The notes under the pieces: generated by a model
Told to the model about the DNA's origin: nothing
Seen by the model: the letters and a program-made list of their open reading frames with translations, nothing else
The model's database searches: none
Translations under genes and position numbers: made by a program
Assembly (NCBI GenBank): GCA_964404255.1
Contig: CAYOJJ010000005.1
Span: 93,636-157,635 of the forward strand
DNA: 64,000 bases
Source of the DNA: JAFDZW01 sp964404255
GTDB taxonomy: Bacteria > Bacteroidota > Ignavibacteria > Palsa-1295
Direction of reading: 5' to 3'
Shown here: positions 1-9,059 of the stretch, one piece after another
Numbering within the stretch: position 1 is the first letter of the stretch
Layout of the letters: every line of letters starts with the position of its first letter

Positions 1-2654
1 GGCTCTTCTTCTTTTTTCTTCTTGAAGAACGTTGTTGTGCCGATGACTAAGCCCAGAATAGCAATGACGTTCGTTGCCAAAGCAAGGGTTCGTCCGGTTT
101 CGTAACGGCCGTCATGATAGGTAAAGGTGATGGTATGGCTGCCGGCCGGAACCGAAAGCGCACGGAACGACCAATCGGCTTTGTAGATCGGAAGTACGGT
201 CGAGCCATCGAGCTTTGCCTCCCAGTTCGGATACCAGGTATCGGACATGAAGAGCAAGCGCTGGTACTTTGCATTGTACTTCATCTCAACAGTCTCGTTT
301 TCGTATTTGGTAATATCCACTGTTTCGCTGGGATCGATGGGCTCTTCCGAAGTAGGAGCGATACCTTCGGGTTTTTTATCGAAGAAGAGTACATCGCGCG
401 GATTAAAGCTTGCATCACGCATCAGACCGAGAGCAGTCACCGGCGGTTGTACTTCGAATCCACGGACAAAGAAGGCACGCGGCAGGACAGCATTGTTCTT
501 CCAGACGATCGTCTGGACTGGCTTACCATCGCGGCCCTGCTGCTGCTCTTTCGAGACAAAGGCCGGGGTCATGCGGCCTTCGATCGTATCGACAGCCCCC
601 TGCGCAATGATGTACTTCGTATTGAGCAGGCTCCACATGAACGGATTGAAAATAAAATATCCCTGCTGGTTGCCGGTTACATCGACGATATCCTGATAGG
701 TACGCATTTTTGCGGCATGATACCCTGCTATCGTTTGCATACCCCACGATACCGGGATATTTGAAGTGGGCTCGTTCAAGTCGAGTATTCGATACAGCGA
801 TTTATCCTGCTTGATAAATTGCACGTAATCGTGTTCCTGGAAATTCTGCTCATAATCGCTCTTTGTAGTTATATCGAGCGGGCGGGAATCGACCCTCCAG
901 AGATCGACCATCGTAAGAGCGACAACCAATCCCAGCGGAATAGCAGCATTGGTAAGTTTCCCCCGTAAATACAGCCACAAAGCGGCCAGCGCTACGGCGG
1001 CGAAAAGCGTACAGATAGCAGCATCATTAACACCCATACTTACGGCCAAATCCTGGATACCCTGAGGATAATTTGCAAGCGGCTTGCCGCTCGCTTTAAT
1101 GCCCGAGCGCAGCGTTCCATCTATGACTCCGCGGCCGACGAGGAAGATCACCAGAAGCCCGGCGGCAGCATACATTGCATAGCCGGTATATTTGGTAAGC
1201 GAGGCTTTCAATGCTTTATCGTCGCTCTTCTTTACCGCATCGATAATACGCTGCAAGGAAAGTGCTGCAAGGATCGGGAAGCACATCTGCATCAATACCA
1301 GGATCATCATCGGCGCCCTGAACTTATTAAAGAACGGGAAGTAGTTGAACATGGGCTTGAAGAGTATCGGCATGGTACTACCGAAGGAGAGCAGCAGCGA
1401 TACCAGACTTATAAAAAAGAGCGGCGCTACTAACCGGTCCCGCTTCCATAATGCTGCAATGGCGATCAGGGCAAGGAAAAAGACGATCGTCCCACTATAA
1501 TTTGCCGCATCGGTCATTGTCATCTGTCCCCAATAAGTAGGTACGCGGGTGCCGGGCTGAACCTCGGGTCCGTCATACGGGGCTTTACCGAAGCCATACC
1601 ATCCTGGGACGATGAAGGTGATCATTTCACCGGGAGAGAAGGAATACTCCGTAGCATAATTCCAATCCAGGCCGCCCGAACTCGAGACGCCGCTGGAGGC
1701 CGTTGCTTTTTGAGGAGCATTGGAGCCAAGCTGCGAACGATCGACGAGCGGGGAAGCACCACGAATAGAATAGGGGTCGTAACCGAGCGAGGAGAGATAA
1801 CGATCGGCCGACATAGCAAAGGCCAGCCCGATCATTACTAACGATAATACCCCGGTACGAAAGACGCGTACGATATTCCGTTTTGCAATAACGTCCGATA
1901 CCAGCCAGACAATAAAGTAGATCAGGATTGCCAGTAACTGATAAAAAGCCATCTGGACGTGCGAGGATTCAAGGAGGAAATGCGCCGAGAGCGCCAAGAC
2001 CGAATACCAAAAGACCATCTGCTTCCAGGACAATTTCTCTTCCCGAAGTTTTTCAAGAGCGAGTAATATATAAGGGAAGCACATGACGGCAAAGATCTTG
2101 GTATTATGACCGATCATTACATAGGTCAGTACCCACGTTGAGAACATCGCACTAAAGGCTGCGAAGAAGGCGACGATATGAGAGGTCTTTCGCCCGAAGC
2201 GTAAAAGCAGGTACATCCCAAGACCGAAGATAAAGTAATGCCAGATATGGATCATCGCATCGTTGCCTCCAAAGATGCCGACGGGAATTGCCCGGACGAG
2301 ATCGAAGACCTCGTGAGCAAGATCGTAGGTTCTGATGCCCGTCGAAACCAGGGCTGCAAACGAGGGCATACCGCAGAAAATATTCGGTATCCATTGAGGG
2401 ACGTTCGTTCCGGCAGCCTGGGCTGCCTTGAGGTAGGGCACAATGCTTTCGCTTGCTAAATTATCGCCCGCATTAAAGGCTTTATCTTTCGAGAGGACCC
2501 CATTAAAAAAGACCAGCAGCGATACCAGAATGGCAACGATCGCCAGCGGCATCCGGAGCTTTTCCGGGATCATGCCGGCGGAGCCGGAAGGACTGTTTCG
2601 AAGGTCGTCGATAGAGCGTTGTTTTGCCTGGGAAACGGGTTTTTGCTGAGCCAT
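1..2654 (-). CDS. YfhO-family polytopic membrane protein (3' end outside window)
   Basis: The reverse strand is open without interruption from ATG at 2654 to the left edge, giving 884 codons; I checked the frame at both ends and around 480-540 and found no frameshift. The product has a short hydrophilic N-terminus, then many hydrophobic segments across roughly the first two thirds, then a soluble C-terminal part, a last membrane segment and a Lys/Glu-rich tail at the edge. This is the layout of YfhO-family proteins, GT-C-like membrane proteins of about 860-900 residues, so probably only a few codons are missing. YfhO in Bacillus is linked to glycosylation of lipoteichoic acid; the substrate here is unknown. 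A Bacteroidetes-type -7 box lies 38 nt upstream of the start. Family assignment is from recognised sequence character, not from a search. Confidence 0.8.
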   Translation of the reverse strand, partial: MAQQKPVSQAKQRSIDDLRNSPSGSAGMIPEKLRMPLAIVAILVSLLVFFNGVLSKDKAFNAGDNLASESIVPYLKAAQAAGTNVPQWIPNIFCGMPSFAALVSTGIRTYDLAHEVFDLVRAIPVGIFGGNDAMIHIWHYFIFGLGMYLLLRFGRKTSHIVAFFAAFSAMFSTWVLTYVMIGHNTKIFAVMCFPYILLALEKLREEKLSWKQMVFWYSVLALSAHFLLESSHVQMAFYQLLAILIYFIVWLVSDVIAKRNIVRVFRTGVLSLVMIGLAFAMSADRYLSSLGYDPYSIRGASPLVDRSQLGSNAPQKATASSGVSSSGGLDWNYATEYSFSPGEMITFIVPGWYGFGKAPYDGPEVQPGTRVPTYWGQMTMTDAANYSGTIVFFLALIAIAALWKRDRLVAPLFFISLVSLLLSFGSTMPILFKPMFNYFPFFNKFRAPMMILVLMQMCFPILAALSLQRIIDAVKKSDDKALKASLTKYTGYAMYAAAGLLVIFLVGRGVIDGTLRSGIKASGKPLANYPQGIQDLAVSMGVNDAAICTLFAAVALAALWLYLRGKLTNAAIPLGLVVALTMVDLWRVDSRPLDITTKSDYEQNFQEHDYVQFIKQDKSLYRILDLNEPTSNIPVSWGMQTIAGYHAAKMRTYQDIVDVTGNQQGYFIFNPFMWSLLNTKYIIAQGAVDTIEGRMTPAFVSKEQQQGRDGKPVQTIVWKNNAVLPRAFFVRGFEVQPPVTALGLMRDASFNPRDVLFFDKKPEGIAPTSEEPIDPSETVDITKYENETVEMKYNAKYQRLLFMSDTWYPNWEAKLDGSTVLPIYKADWSFRALSVPAGSHTITFTYHDGRYETGRTLALATNVIAILGLVIGTTTFFKKKKEEE

Positions 2655-2692
2655 AGAAAAAATAGCGTAAAAAACAGTGAAGTATAAAACCC

Positions 2693-2700
2693 AAAAATAC
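2693..2700 (-). promoter_or_regulatory. -7 box TATTTTTG for the YfhO-like gene
   Basis: Read on the reverse strand this is TATTTTTG preceded by G, matching the Bacteroidetes -7 consensus TAnnTTTG. It lies 38 nt upstream of the ATG at 2654. No clear -33 TTG was identified. Confidence 0.55.
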
Positions 2701-2792
2701 CCCCGTATGTCCTACTGATTTTCAAAAAGATGTTTTGAAACCGGAGACCTCGGCAGGCCGTTTAATGAGCGATATAATAACCTATTACCCGA

Positions 2793-3503
2793 ATGAAGAA
2801 ATGTATTAGTTTTTTAGTAGTGCTGGTAGCGATCTGTTCGCTGGCCGGCTCGGTATTGGCCGCAGGCTTTGAAGGTGTCATTAAAATGGAAGTGACGACC
2901 CCAATGTCGGCCGATAAGAAGATCCCGATGACGGTTAGCATTAAGGATAAAAAATCGCTGGTGGAGATGGAAGCTCCGCAGGTTGGTAAAATGATGATCT
3001 TTACGGATCAGTCAACCCACAAGGCAACCATGGTAATGACCGCTATGAAAATGGGCTTTTCCATGGATATCGATGCCGCCAAAGAAATGGTGAAAGATCA
3101 TAAAATGGGGGCTCCGGTAGCTACCGGCCAGAAGAAGACCATTAACGGTCATTCTTGTGAACTCTATACCATGGATAATAATGGCGATGGCACCATTGAA
3201 ATGTGGATGACTTCCGATATCCCGAAAGATATTGCTCAGGCACTTCATGAAAGCATGAGCGGTATGCAGGGTGGTATGAATAAAGGAAAGAATGTGAACA
3301 GCGAAGCCTTTATGGCTTTGGCTGAGAAGGGATTATTTCCGTGCGAGACGATTGTAAAGGATAAATCCGGCAAGCAGCAGGCCCAGATGGATCTGCTTTC
3401 CTTCGAGAAAAAATCGTTATCGGACGATCTGTTTACCGTTCCTTCCGATATTAAGATTCAGCCGATGCCCACCGGCATGGGCGGTGGAATGGGACATCAT
3501 TAA
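2793..3503 (+). CDS. Secreted DUF4412-like protein
   Basis: This 236-residue protein starts with a clear signal peptide (residues 1-24: basic start, hydrophobic core, Ala-x-Ala end). The body has the beta-rich pattern of DUF4412 proteins: an early GVIKMEV strand, a central stretch of Met-rich strands, an NGHSCELYT segment and a C-terminal SFEKKSLSDDLFTVPSD segment where such domains typically end. The last residues are Met/Gly-rich and finish with two histidines. It is probably periplasmic or attached to the outer membrane; its function is unknown. It stands alone: the previous gene is divergent and a strong terminator follows immediately. Confidence 0.75.
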   Translation: MKKCISFLVVLVAICSLAGSVLAAGFEGVIKMEVTTPMSADKKIPMTVSIKDKKSLVEMEAPQVGKMMIFTDQSTHKATMVMTAMKMGFSMDIDAAKEMVKDHKMGAPVATGQKKTINGHSCELYTMDNNGDGTIEMWMTSDIPKDIAQALHESMSGMQGGMNKGKNVNSEAFMALAEKGLFPCETIVKDKSGKQQAQMDLLSFEKKSLSDDLFTVPSDIKIQPMPTGMGGGMGHH

Positions 3504-3519
3504 GATTTTCCACTCATAC

Positions 3520-3548
3520 AAAAAGGCGGGTGTTTACCCGCCTTTTTT
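3520..3548 (+). terminator. Intrinsic terminator after the DUF4412-like gene
   Basis: A 7-bp GC-rich stem (GGCGGGT/ACCCGCC) with loop GTTT, flanked by an A-run on the left and followed by six T. It could work in both directions, but only the plus-strand gene is in position to use it. Confidence 0.9.
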
Positions 3549-3637
3549 ATTTTAAAGAAAAGTAATAATTTACTTAAAAAAGAGAATTGAACCTTGGCAT
3601 ATGTTAAGCCGTTTTTTCAACAAATAATATTCTTTCT

Positions 3638-4264
3638 ATGACGAAATCCCATCGTTTCATTCTCTTCTTAGTATTAAGTTCGATGCCGATCGGGATACTT
3701 CATGCCGCAACGTTTCACTATGCGGGAGAATCCTATTGCCAGGTAACTCCTGCTCTCGAACCGACGGATTCTTCCGAGAGTGCCGTTCGTCGATCAAAGT
3801 ATACACCCTTGCACGATTCATTACGGAAAGTTCTCGACGCAAATCCTTCCGATATCGAGGCGCGTCTTGCCATAGCCAATATATTATACGATATGCAGAT
3901 CTGGGATGAGGCAAAACAGGAGTATGAACTATACCTTGCGGTACGCCCGGCGGATGTTAATGCCAGAGTCGATTATGCCTTTATAGTGGCCCAGCTTACC
4001 CATGATTATAAACGAGCTATCGAAGAAGTAAAGAAAGGCTTAGCGATCGATCCGGAGCATGTTAAAGGATTATTTAATGCAGGCATCTATGCTTTTCAGG
4101 CCTATAACAGCAAAGAAGAAAAAGTACTTGAGGCGGAATATTATTTTAAGCACGCCAAGGCGGCAGCGATCAAGCAGCATGAAGTGGAATTATTTCCGAA
4201 AATTGAACAGGTCATTAAGGAATTGGAGCAATATAAAAATGATAATGACCCCATAGACAAATAA
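3638..4264 (+). CDS. Secreted tetratricopeptide-repeat protein
   Basis: The 208-residue product begins with a signal peptide (residues 1-23, ending HAA). From about residue 50 to 190 it shows TPR helices with the usual small/large alternation: LDANPSDIEARLAIANILYDM, then DEAKQEYELYLAVRPADVNAR, then KRAIEEVKKGLAIDPEHVKGLFNAG. These predict three to four repeats, which bind proteins; it is probably a periplasmic scaffold. A single cysteine lies shortly after the predicted cleavage region, but the context is not a lipobox. No partner can be named from its neighbours. Confidence 0.75.
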   Translation: MTKSHRFILFLVLSSMPIGILHAATFHYAGESYCQVTPALEPTDSSESAVRRSKYTPLHDSLRKVLDANPSDIEARLAIANILYDMQIWDEAKQEYELYLAVRPADVNARVDYAFIVAQLTHDYKRAIEEVKKGLAIDPEHVKGLFNAGIYAFQAYNSKEEKVLEAEYYFKHAKAAAIKQHEVELFPKIEQVIKELEQYKNDNDPIDK

Positions 4265-4413
4265 TCTCCCAGTCTCATAACTTATTGACCTACTTTTTTT
4301 AACAACAGATGAATACCCGCTCTTTTTTATTTTAAAATAATTGAAGTCCATATCGAACTTTTATCTCTCTGGGTCCCACTATTGCAAAAATCATTCACTA
4401 ATTATTTATACCT

Positions 4414-4935
4414 ATGAAGACGAATAGTATTATAGCAGTAGTACTGCTTTTGGCAACCGTTGGTATCATCCGGGCCCAGACCGAAGCTCCGGCTCAGAAG
4501 AATCTCAAACAATTCATCGGTAAATGGGAAGGCAAGAACACGACTATTGAGATGGATGGTCAGACGCTGCATACCGATTACCATGCCGAGTTCAAAGCCG
4601 CGGCTAATGGCACCGGGCTTTCGATGCATGAATGGTTCACTGCCGAAGGGCTGGGCGATTATGTCGGTGAAAATATTGTCGGCTATGACCCTAATACCAG
4701 CCAGATCCATTGGTATAGCATTGATAATACCGGCACCTGTCACGATCATTTCGGATATTGGATAAGCCCGACGCATTTATTTATTCAATATCAGGGAGTA
4801 GTTGAAGGGAAAGTCTTTGCCGAGCAGCTCGATATGGAATTTTCTACTGCAAATGACATGCATCTTAAACTGACCGGCATGGTCAATGGCAAAGTAACAC
4901 AACGAATAGACGGCACATTTAAAAAGATGCAATAA
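4414..4935 (+). CDS. Secreted DUF1579-like protein
   Basis: A 173-residue protein with a signal peptide (residues 1-21, ending IRAQ). The mature part starts with LKQFIGKWEGKN, the FxGxWxG opening motif of DUF1579 and related lipocalin-like small beta barrels, followed by alternating strands (GLSMHEWF, VGYDPNTSQIHWYSIDNTG, MHLKLTGMV). Such proteins are thought to bind small hydrophobic ligands, but no substrate is known. It is probably monocistronic, with 149 nt upstream and the sigma-factor gene's own promoter downstream. Confidence 0.6.
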   Translation: MKTNSIIAVVLLLATVGIIRAQTEAPAQKNLKQFIGKWEGKNTTIEMDGQTLHTDYHAEFKAAANGTGLSMHEWFTAEGLGDYVGENIVGYDPNTSQIHWYSIDNTGTCHDHFGYWISPTHLFIQYQGVVEGKVFAEQLDMEFSTANDMHLKLTGMVNGKVTQRIDGTFKKMQ

Positions 4936-5004
4936 CGCACCACTGATACGCAAGCGGGGCGGTAACTATCCACAGGTTCACCGTCCCGGGTGCCGTAAAG
5001 AGTG

Positions 5005-5012
5005 TAAATTTG
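5005..5012 (+). promoter_or_regulatory. -7 box TAAATTTG for the ECF sigma gene
   Basis: TAAATTTG preceded by G matches TAnnTTTG. It ends 10 nt before the ATG at 5023, so the transcript would have a very short leader. Confidence 0.55.
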
Positions 5013-5022
5013 CATACTGACG

Positions 5023-5937
5023 ATGAAGGCAGCGCCAACACCAGAATACACGCATCTCATCATTGCCGCTCGCGCAGGCGATCGCCAGGCAATGAATACG
5101 GTGCTTGCTATCGTGCGTCCCGAGCTGTACCTGTTCGGCCTGCATATTTGCCCGCAGATCGCAATTGTGGAAGACGCGTTGCAGGAAGCCTCGATCTATG
5201 CCTTCAGCCATCTGCATAAACTTCGAGACCCCTCTGCTTTTTTCCCATGGATGGCTTCGATCGTTAAGCGGGCGATCTGGAAAGAACTTTCAGCCTCAAA
5301 AAGGGAAGTAGCGCTATCGTTTGTCGATCCACTCAAAGATACCTCATTAGAATCACAAATAGAAGAGCAACTACATATTTCGGGGTTATATGAAAGTATC
5401 GATAAACTGTCGGAGACGCTGAGACTGCCAGTCATGCTTCGATATTTCAGCAGCCAAAACGAATATGAGCAGATCGCTTCGATACTTGGTATTCCGGTAG
5501 GAACGGTTCGAAGCCGACTTAATCAGGCAAAAAAGCAATTAAAAACTCTCTGGAGCGGCGGCATCGATCTTCCGGAAAAGCTTCGAGGGGAAAGCGAACG
5601 CTGGAATGACTTTTACCGCTATCATTTCACAGGTCTTTTTGATGACGACGGTATTCGTTCGTCCTTTTACGATCATTTATTACCTTCCATTCTGGTCTCA
5701 TTCAATAATAACGATACACGGCAGGGACGTACACTTGTCGAACGCGAAGTAAGTAATGATATTCAGTTCGGTACAAGATCCGATGTGACTGCTGTATCGA
5801 ATATCGGATCGCTCGGAGTCGTAGAGTTTGATGTAGTTAATTCATCGGAGTACCCCGGGCGTTGTCCTCCGCAAATGACACTCATCTTTAGCCGCAAAGA
5901 TGATAAAGCCGCTCAGGTGCGGCTCTATCTTTTCTGA
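5023..5937 (+). CDS. ECF-type sigma factor with C-terminal extension
   Basis: 304 residues. Residues about 10-80 form a sigma-70 region 2 (VEDALQEASIYAFSHLHKL, then FFPWMASIVKRAIWKEL). Residues about 125-175 form region 4, with a helix-turn-helix in EYEQIASILGIPVGTVRSRL. A normal ECF factor ends near residue 190; here about 115 further residues follow with an alpha+beta pattern, resembling the SnoaL/NTF2-like C-terminal domains of ECF41-type factors, which modulate activity in place of an anti-sigma factor. No anti-sigma gene is adjacent: the next gene is convergent, 4 nt away. Targets are unknown. Confidence 0.8.
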   Translation: MKAAPTPEYTHLIIAARAGDRQAMNTVLAIVRPELYLFGLHICPQIAIVEDALQEASIYAFSHLHKLRDPSAFFPWMASIVKRAIWKELSASKREVALSFVDPLKDTSLESQIEEQLHISGLYESIDKLSETLRLPVMLRYFSSQNEYEQIASILGIPVGTVRSRLNQAKKQLKTLWSGGIDLPEKLRGESERWNDFYRYHFTGLFDDDGIRSSFYDHLLPSILVSFNNNDTRQGRTLVEREVSNDIQFGTRSDVTAVSNIGSLGVVEFDVVNSSEYPGRCPPQMTLIFSRKDDKAAQVRLYLF

Positions 5938-5941
5938 ACGA

Positions 5942-7135
5942 TCAATCGATGATCATTTCAGGCTCCAGCTTCTTAAAGTCTTTATGAACGGTAAAGGCTA
6001 ACCACAGGCCGATCGCTGCCATTGCCGCTCCGGCATAGCCGATAAAATCCGGATGGATAGAACCAATGATCCAGCCGCCGATAATAGGGCCGATGATACG
6101 GGTAAAACTTTCTATGCTGGTCGAGACGCCGATAACGCCGCCTTTTTTATCGCGTGGCGCCACCTGAGAGACAAGGCTGGAAAGCACCACACGGGTTACT
6201 CCTGTCCCAAAAGAGAAGAAGATCGCTACAAGGCCAAGCTCTATAGTATTGCGGGCCAATGCTATACCTACGAAGCCGGCCATCATTGAAATTAAGCCCA
6301 TTTTTAATAAGGCAGATTCGCCATATTTTTTTACTAACGGGCGGATAACACCACCTTGCCAAATAATACCAAGGAAGCCTATATAGGCAAGGAAATAGCC
6401 GACCTGACGTTCGTTAAAATTCAGCTCTATATGAGCAAAGAGTGAGAACATCGAGACGTACAGCGAAAAGGGAAGGGCAAAAAAGAAAAAGATCAGGAGC
6501 ATAGTGCGTAGATCTTTTATCTTGAAATAACCAATGGCTTCTTTATAAAGAGCGAGCCCACGCTTGGTTTCCGAAGAGCGGTGAACGGACGGTTCTTTAA
6601 GATAGAAGGCGGAGAGAATAACACTGGCAAGCGATAGCGTAGCCGCTGCAAAAGCGGGGCCGGGCGCACCGAATATAGTGTAAAGTTCACCACCGATAAG
6701 CGGCCCGAGAAGAAAACCCAGACCGAAAGCCACACCGATCATACCCATAGCGCTGGCACGATCCTTCGGTTCGGTTACATCAGCTACGTAGGCTGAGGCA
6801 ATAGTCAGGTTGCCGCCGCTGATACCATCGATAAAGCGTGAAGCAACGATAACCCAGATCGAATTAGCGAGACCGAGAAGAATAAACCCAATGAACGACC
6901 CGAGCTGGGAATAAATAAGCAATGGCCGGCGCCCATAGCGATCGGAAAGCGAACCAAGAATCGGAGCGGCAGTAAACTGGCAGACGGAATACACGGCGGT
7001 AAGCAGGCCGATCATTTCCGCATTCAGATTAAATTGCAAGGCGTAGAAAGGCAGAAGCGGCAGGATGATCGAAAAGCCGAGCAGATCGACCAGAACGACA
7101 ACAAAGATCGGTATAAGCGCCTTATTCTTAAACAT
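5942..7135 (-). CDS. MFS drug/solute exporter, TetA-like (DHA1)
   Basis: 397 residues with twelve predicted membrane segments. MFS motif A is clear in the loop between helices 2 and 3 (GSLSDRYGRRPLL, about residues 60-72), with an antiporter-type motif C-like region in helix 5 (GFLLGPLIGG). These place it in the proton-coupled drug/solute antiporter group close to TetA/TCR exporters. The substrate cannot be read from the sequence, so calling it a resistance gene would be an over-reach. It is divergent from the SRP RNA and convergent with the sigma gene. Confidence 0.85.
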   Translation of the reverse strand: MFKNKALIPIFVVVLVDLLGFSIILPLLPFYALQFNLNAEMIGLLTAVYSVCQFTAAPILGSLSDRYGRRPLLIYSQLGSFIGFILLGLANSIWVIVASRFIDGISGGNLTIASAYVADVTEPKDRASAMGMIGVAFGLGFLLGPLIGGELYTIFGAPGPAFAAATLSLASVILSAFYLKEPSVHRSSETKRGLALYKEAIGYFKIKDLRTMLLIFFFFALPFSLYVSMFSLFAHIELNFNERQVGYFLAYIGFLGIIWQGGVIRPLVKKYGESALLKMGLISMMAGFVGIALARNTIELGLVAIFFSFGTGVTRVVLSSLVSQVAPRDKKGGVIGVSTSIESFTRIIGPIIGGWIIGSIHPDFIGYAGAAMAAIGLWLAFTVHKDFKKLEPEMIID

Positions 7136-7267
7136 TCAATTTGGAGTTATACAATACTGCAATAACAGACGGATTAGATACGCAAATATCGTCCGATTAA
7201 TTCATTGATTTCCTCGGAAACATTCGGCAAGGTAATACTGTTATCACCGCCCCCGAAAATAGAGTTT

Positions 7268-7367
7268 TGGGTCAAGTCCCACGCAACCGTGATGCGCCTA
7301 ACCGAGTCAGGTCCGGAAGGAAGCAGCTCTCAGCGATTTTCCGGTGTGCCGTGGATCGCTTGACCCA
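7268..7367 (+). ncRNA. ffs: Signal recognition particle RNA, small bacterial (4.5S) type
   Basis: The central conserved SRP domain is present: GTCAGGTCCGGAAGGAAGCA at 7306-7325, with the GGAA tetraloop and the asymmetric loop that binds Ffh. The ends close by pairing GGGTCAAG (7269-7276) with CTTGACCC (7359-7366), giving an RNA of about 98 nt without an Alu domain. A T-run at 7371-7377 follows and may end transcription; it overlaps the 3' end of the convergent gene. The RNA joins Ffh to target membrane and secreted proteins to the translocon. Confidence 0.95.
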
Positions 7368-9059
7368 TTATTTTTTTATGAAGACCTTATCTTTCCACCG
7401 AAGCGAAAAGCTGCTATCGGTTATTTGCCAAAGATCCAAATACTGAGGCATTGAAATTCGCTGTAAATGTACCTGGTTGGCAATCTCCTTAAAAGCGGGG
7501 TGATCGCGCCTGAGCATTAAGACGACATTCTTGCTTTTTGGTAACTCGATCTCCCTATACTGGATTGCTTTTCTAAAATAATCTTTACTTACCCCTACCG
7601 GGGCTTCTTCAGTACCGGGATAATCGCGGATATCATAAATGGTCGCCTCCGGTAAATAATAATATCCCCACCGGTGCCACCAGGTCGAAAGCAATACTAA
7701 CGGGCCGTCATATTGTTCTTTGGATTTGAATAAGCGAAAAACCAACCTATGAATTTCATCGCTTGCCCTGACGGAGGAAAGGGTAGAGAATGAAAAGATA
7801 TGCTCAAAATAATTACCGAGCGCTCCTTGCGAGCTTGAGCTTGCACTCACGGTGCCGAACGAATCACTGGTAAAGAGATCGTTAGTAGCATCCATACGGG
7901 AAAGAGCCGAACCGGAGCTAAACCATACTATCTCAGGAATAATAACGCACAAGGTAAGAATGATACTGTAACGGGTAATGAGCGGGCGGCTTAACAGCAA
8001 TCTATCCCTGGAGCGCTCTTTGGATTTCTTAGCCGTCCAGATCGCTTCCTGATCGAGAACCACCGCTGCAGAAAGTATTATGGCGGGCAGCACATTAAGC
8101 AAGTAGCCTGCCTTCATAAAAAATATTGCCAGATAAAATACTAATGCCGGCAAACCGATAAGGCTGATATACTGAACGATCTGTTTCTTGCGCTGCTCGT
8201 TGAAGAATTTCAGTAATGGTTTGAAATTGGTAAATAAGCAATAAAGAAGAGCCGGAAGTAGTGGTAATATTGCGCCGGCAAGATAACCCAGTACTTTCGC
8301 AATTACCTTAAAGTGCTCTTTAAAAGAATTACCGAAAAAGACGGATTGCGATTGGTAAATATGCTCGGCCCGGGCGGCATGCCAGTATGCATCCCAGCCG
8401 CCGCTCATCGAAACGAGTGGTAGTATCCAGCAGATCGAGGCAAGGATGAAGAGGAGTACTGAGCTAAAGAAGGTCCTGGCTTTTATGTTTGCAATGAGCG
8501 CTAAAAATAATAATGCAGGAGCGAAGAAAACAAAGCTCGATTGGCGTGCGCCCGTAGCAATAGATAGTAATAATCCGAGCAGTATATAATGAAGGTGTGG
8601 CTGTTCCTTCCGATATACCTTTATTCCATGATAGAGAAAAGCACAGGCAAAGAACGCTTCGTATTCGTATACGGTCGCTACCAATCCATAGAACCAAAAG
8701 ATAGGAAGAAAGAGCCATATACCCGCAGCAATGATCCCGACCCGCTCGCCGCGTAATACTGCCGCCGCGCGCCAGAGATACAGGACCGAACCTATCGAAA
8801 GGACGATACTGATAGCTACAAAAGCGGCGTTAATATCCGTAGTAAATAATAAGATGAGCTTAGCAAAAAGAATATGCAGAATGTAGCCGGGAAAATGCGG
8901 CGTGACCTGCTCCAGGCTATAGCGAAACGTCCCGACGGCAAAATCGACCGAATCGAATTCATAGAGCATCGAAGTAGCAAAAGGCAGACGCGTCAGGATA
9001 ACGAGCACAACGAGAATAATACCAGTCGCAGTAAGCCGTTTCTTTTCAGTAAGTAGCAA
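7368..9059 (-). CDS. GT-C-type membrane glycosyltransferase, ArnT/PMT-like
   Basis: 563 residues with about ten to twelve hydrophobic segments and a soluble C-terminal domain from about residue 400. The first extracytoplasmic loop carries EFDSVDFA (around residues 34-41), the position of the catalytic acidic motif in GT-C enzymes, which take sugars from polyprenyl-phosphate donors. The start overlaps the stop of the upstream gene by 14 nt, indicating translational coupling. It is the third gene of an operon with a phosphoribosyltransferase-like UbiA protein and a second GT-C protein, so it may use the lipid-linked sugar made there. Donor and acceptor are unknown. Confidence 0.7.
   Translation of the reverse strand: MLLTEKKRLTATGIILVVLVILTRLPFATSMLYEFDSVDFAVGTFRYSLEQVTPHFPGYILHILFAKLILLFTTDINAAFVAISIVLSIGSVLYLWRAAAVLRGERVGIIAAGIWLFLPIFWFYGLVATVYEYEAFFACAFLYHGIKVYRKEQPHLHYILLGLLLSIATGARQSSFVFFAPALLFLALIANIKARTFFSSVLLFILASICWILPLVSMSGGWDAYWHAARAEHIYQSQSVFFGNSFKEHFKVIAKVLGYLAGAILPLLPALLYCLFTNFKPLLKFFNEQRKKQIVQYISLIGLPALVFYLAIFFMKAGYLLNVLPAIILSAAVVLDQEAIWTAKKSKERSRDRLLLSRPLITRYSIILTLCVIIPEIVWFSSGSALSRMDATNDLFTSDSFGTVSASSSSQGALGNYFEHIFSFSTLSSVRASDEIHRLVFRLFKSKEQYDGPLVLLSTWWHRWGYYYLPEATIYDIRDYPGTEEAPVGVSKDYFRKAIQYREIELPKSKNVVLMLRRDHPAFKEIANQVHLQRISMPQYLDLWQITDSSFSLRWKDKVFIKK

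Noticed and set aside
1..2654. Apparent lack of a gene or a broken gene at the left edge
   Set aside because: The reverse strand is open through to the edge in one frame; it only lacks a stop inside the window. Short frames on both strands there are shadows.
5942..7135. Antibiotic (tetracycline) resistance gene
   Set aside because: Only general DHA1 exporter motifs are visible; there is no TetR-type regulator or mobile context, so the substrate cannot be claimed.
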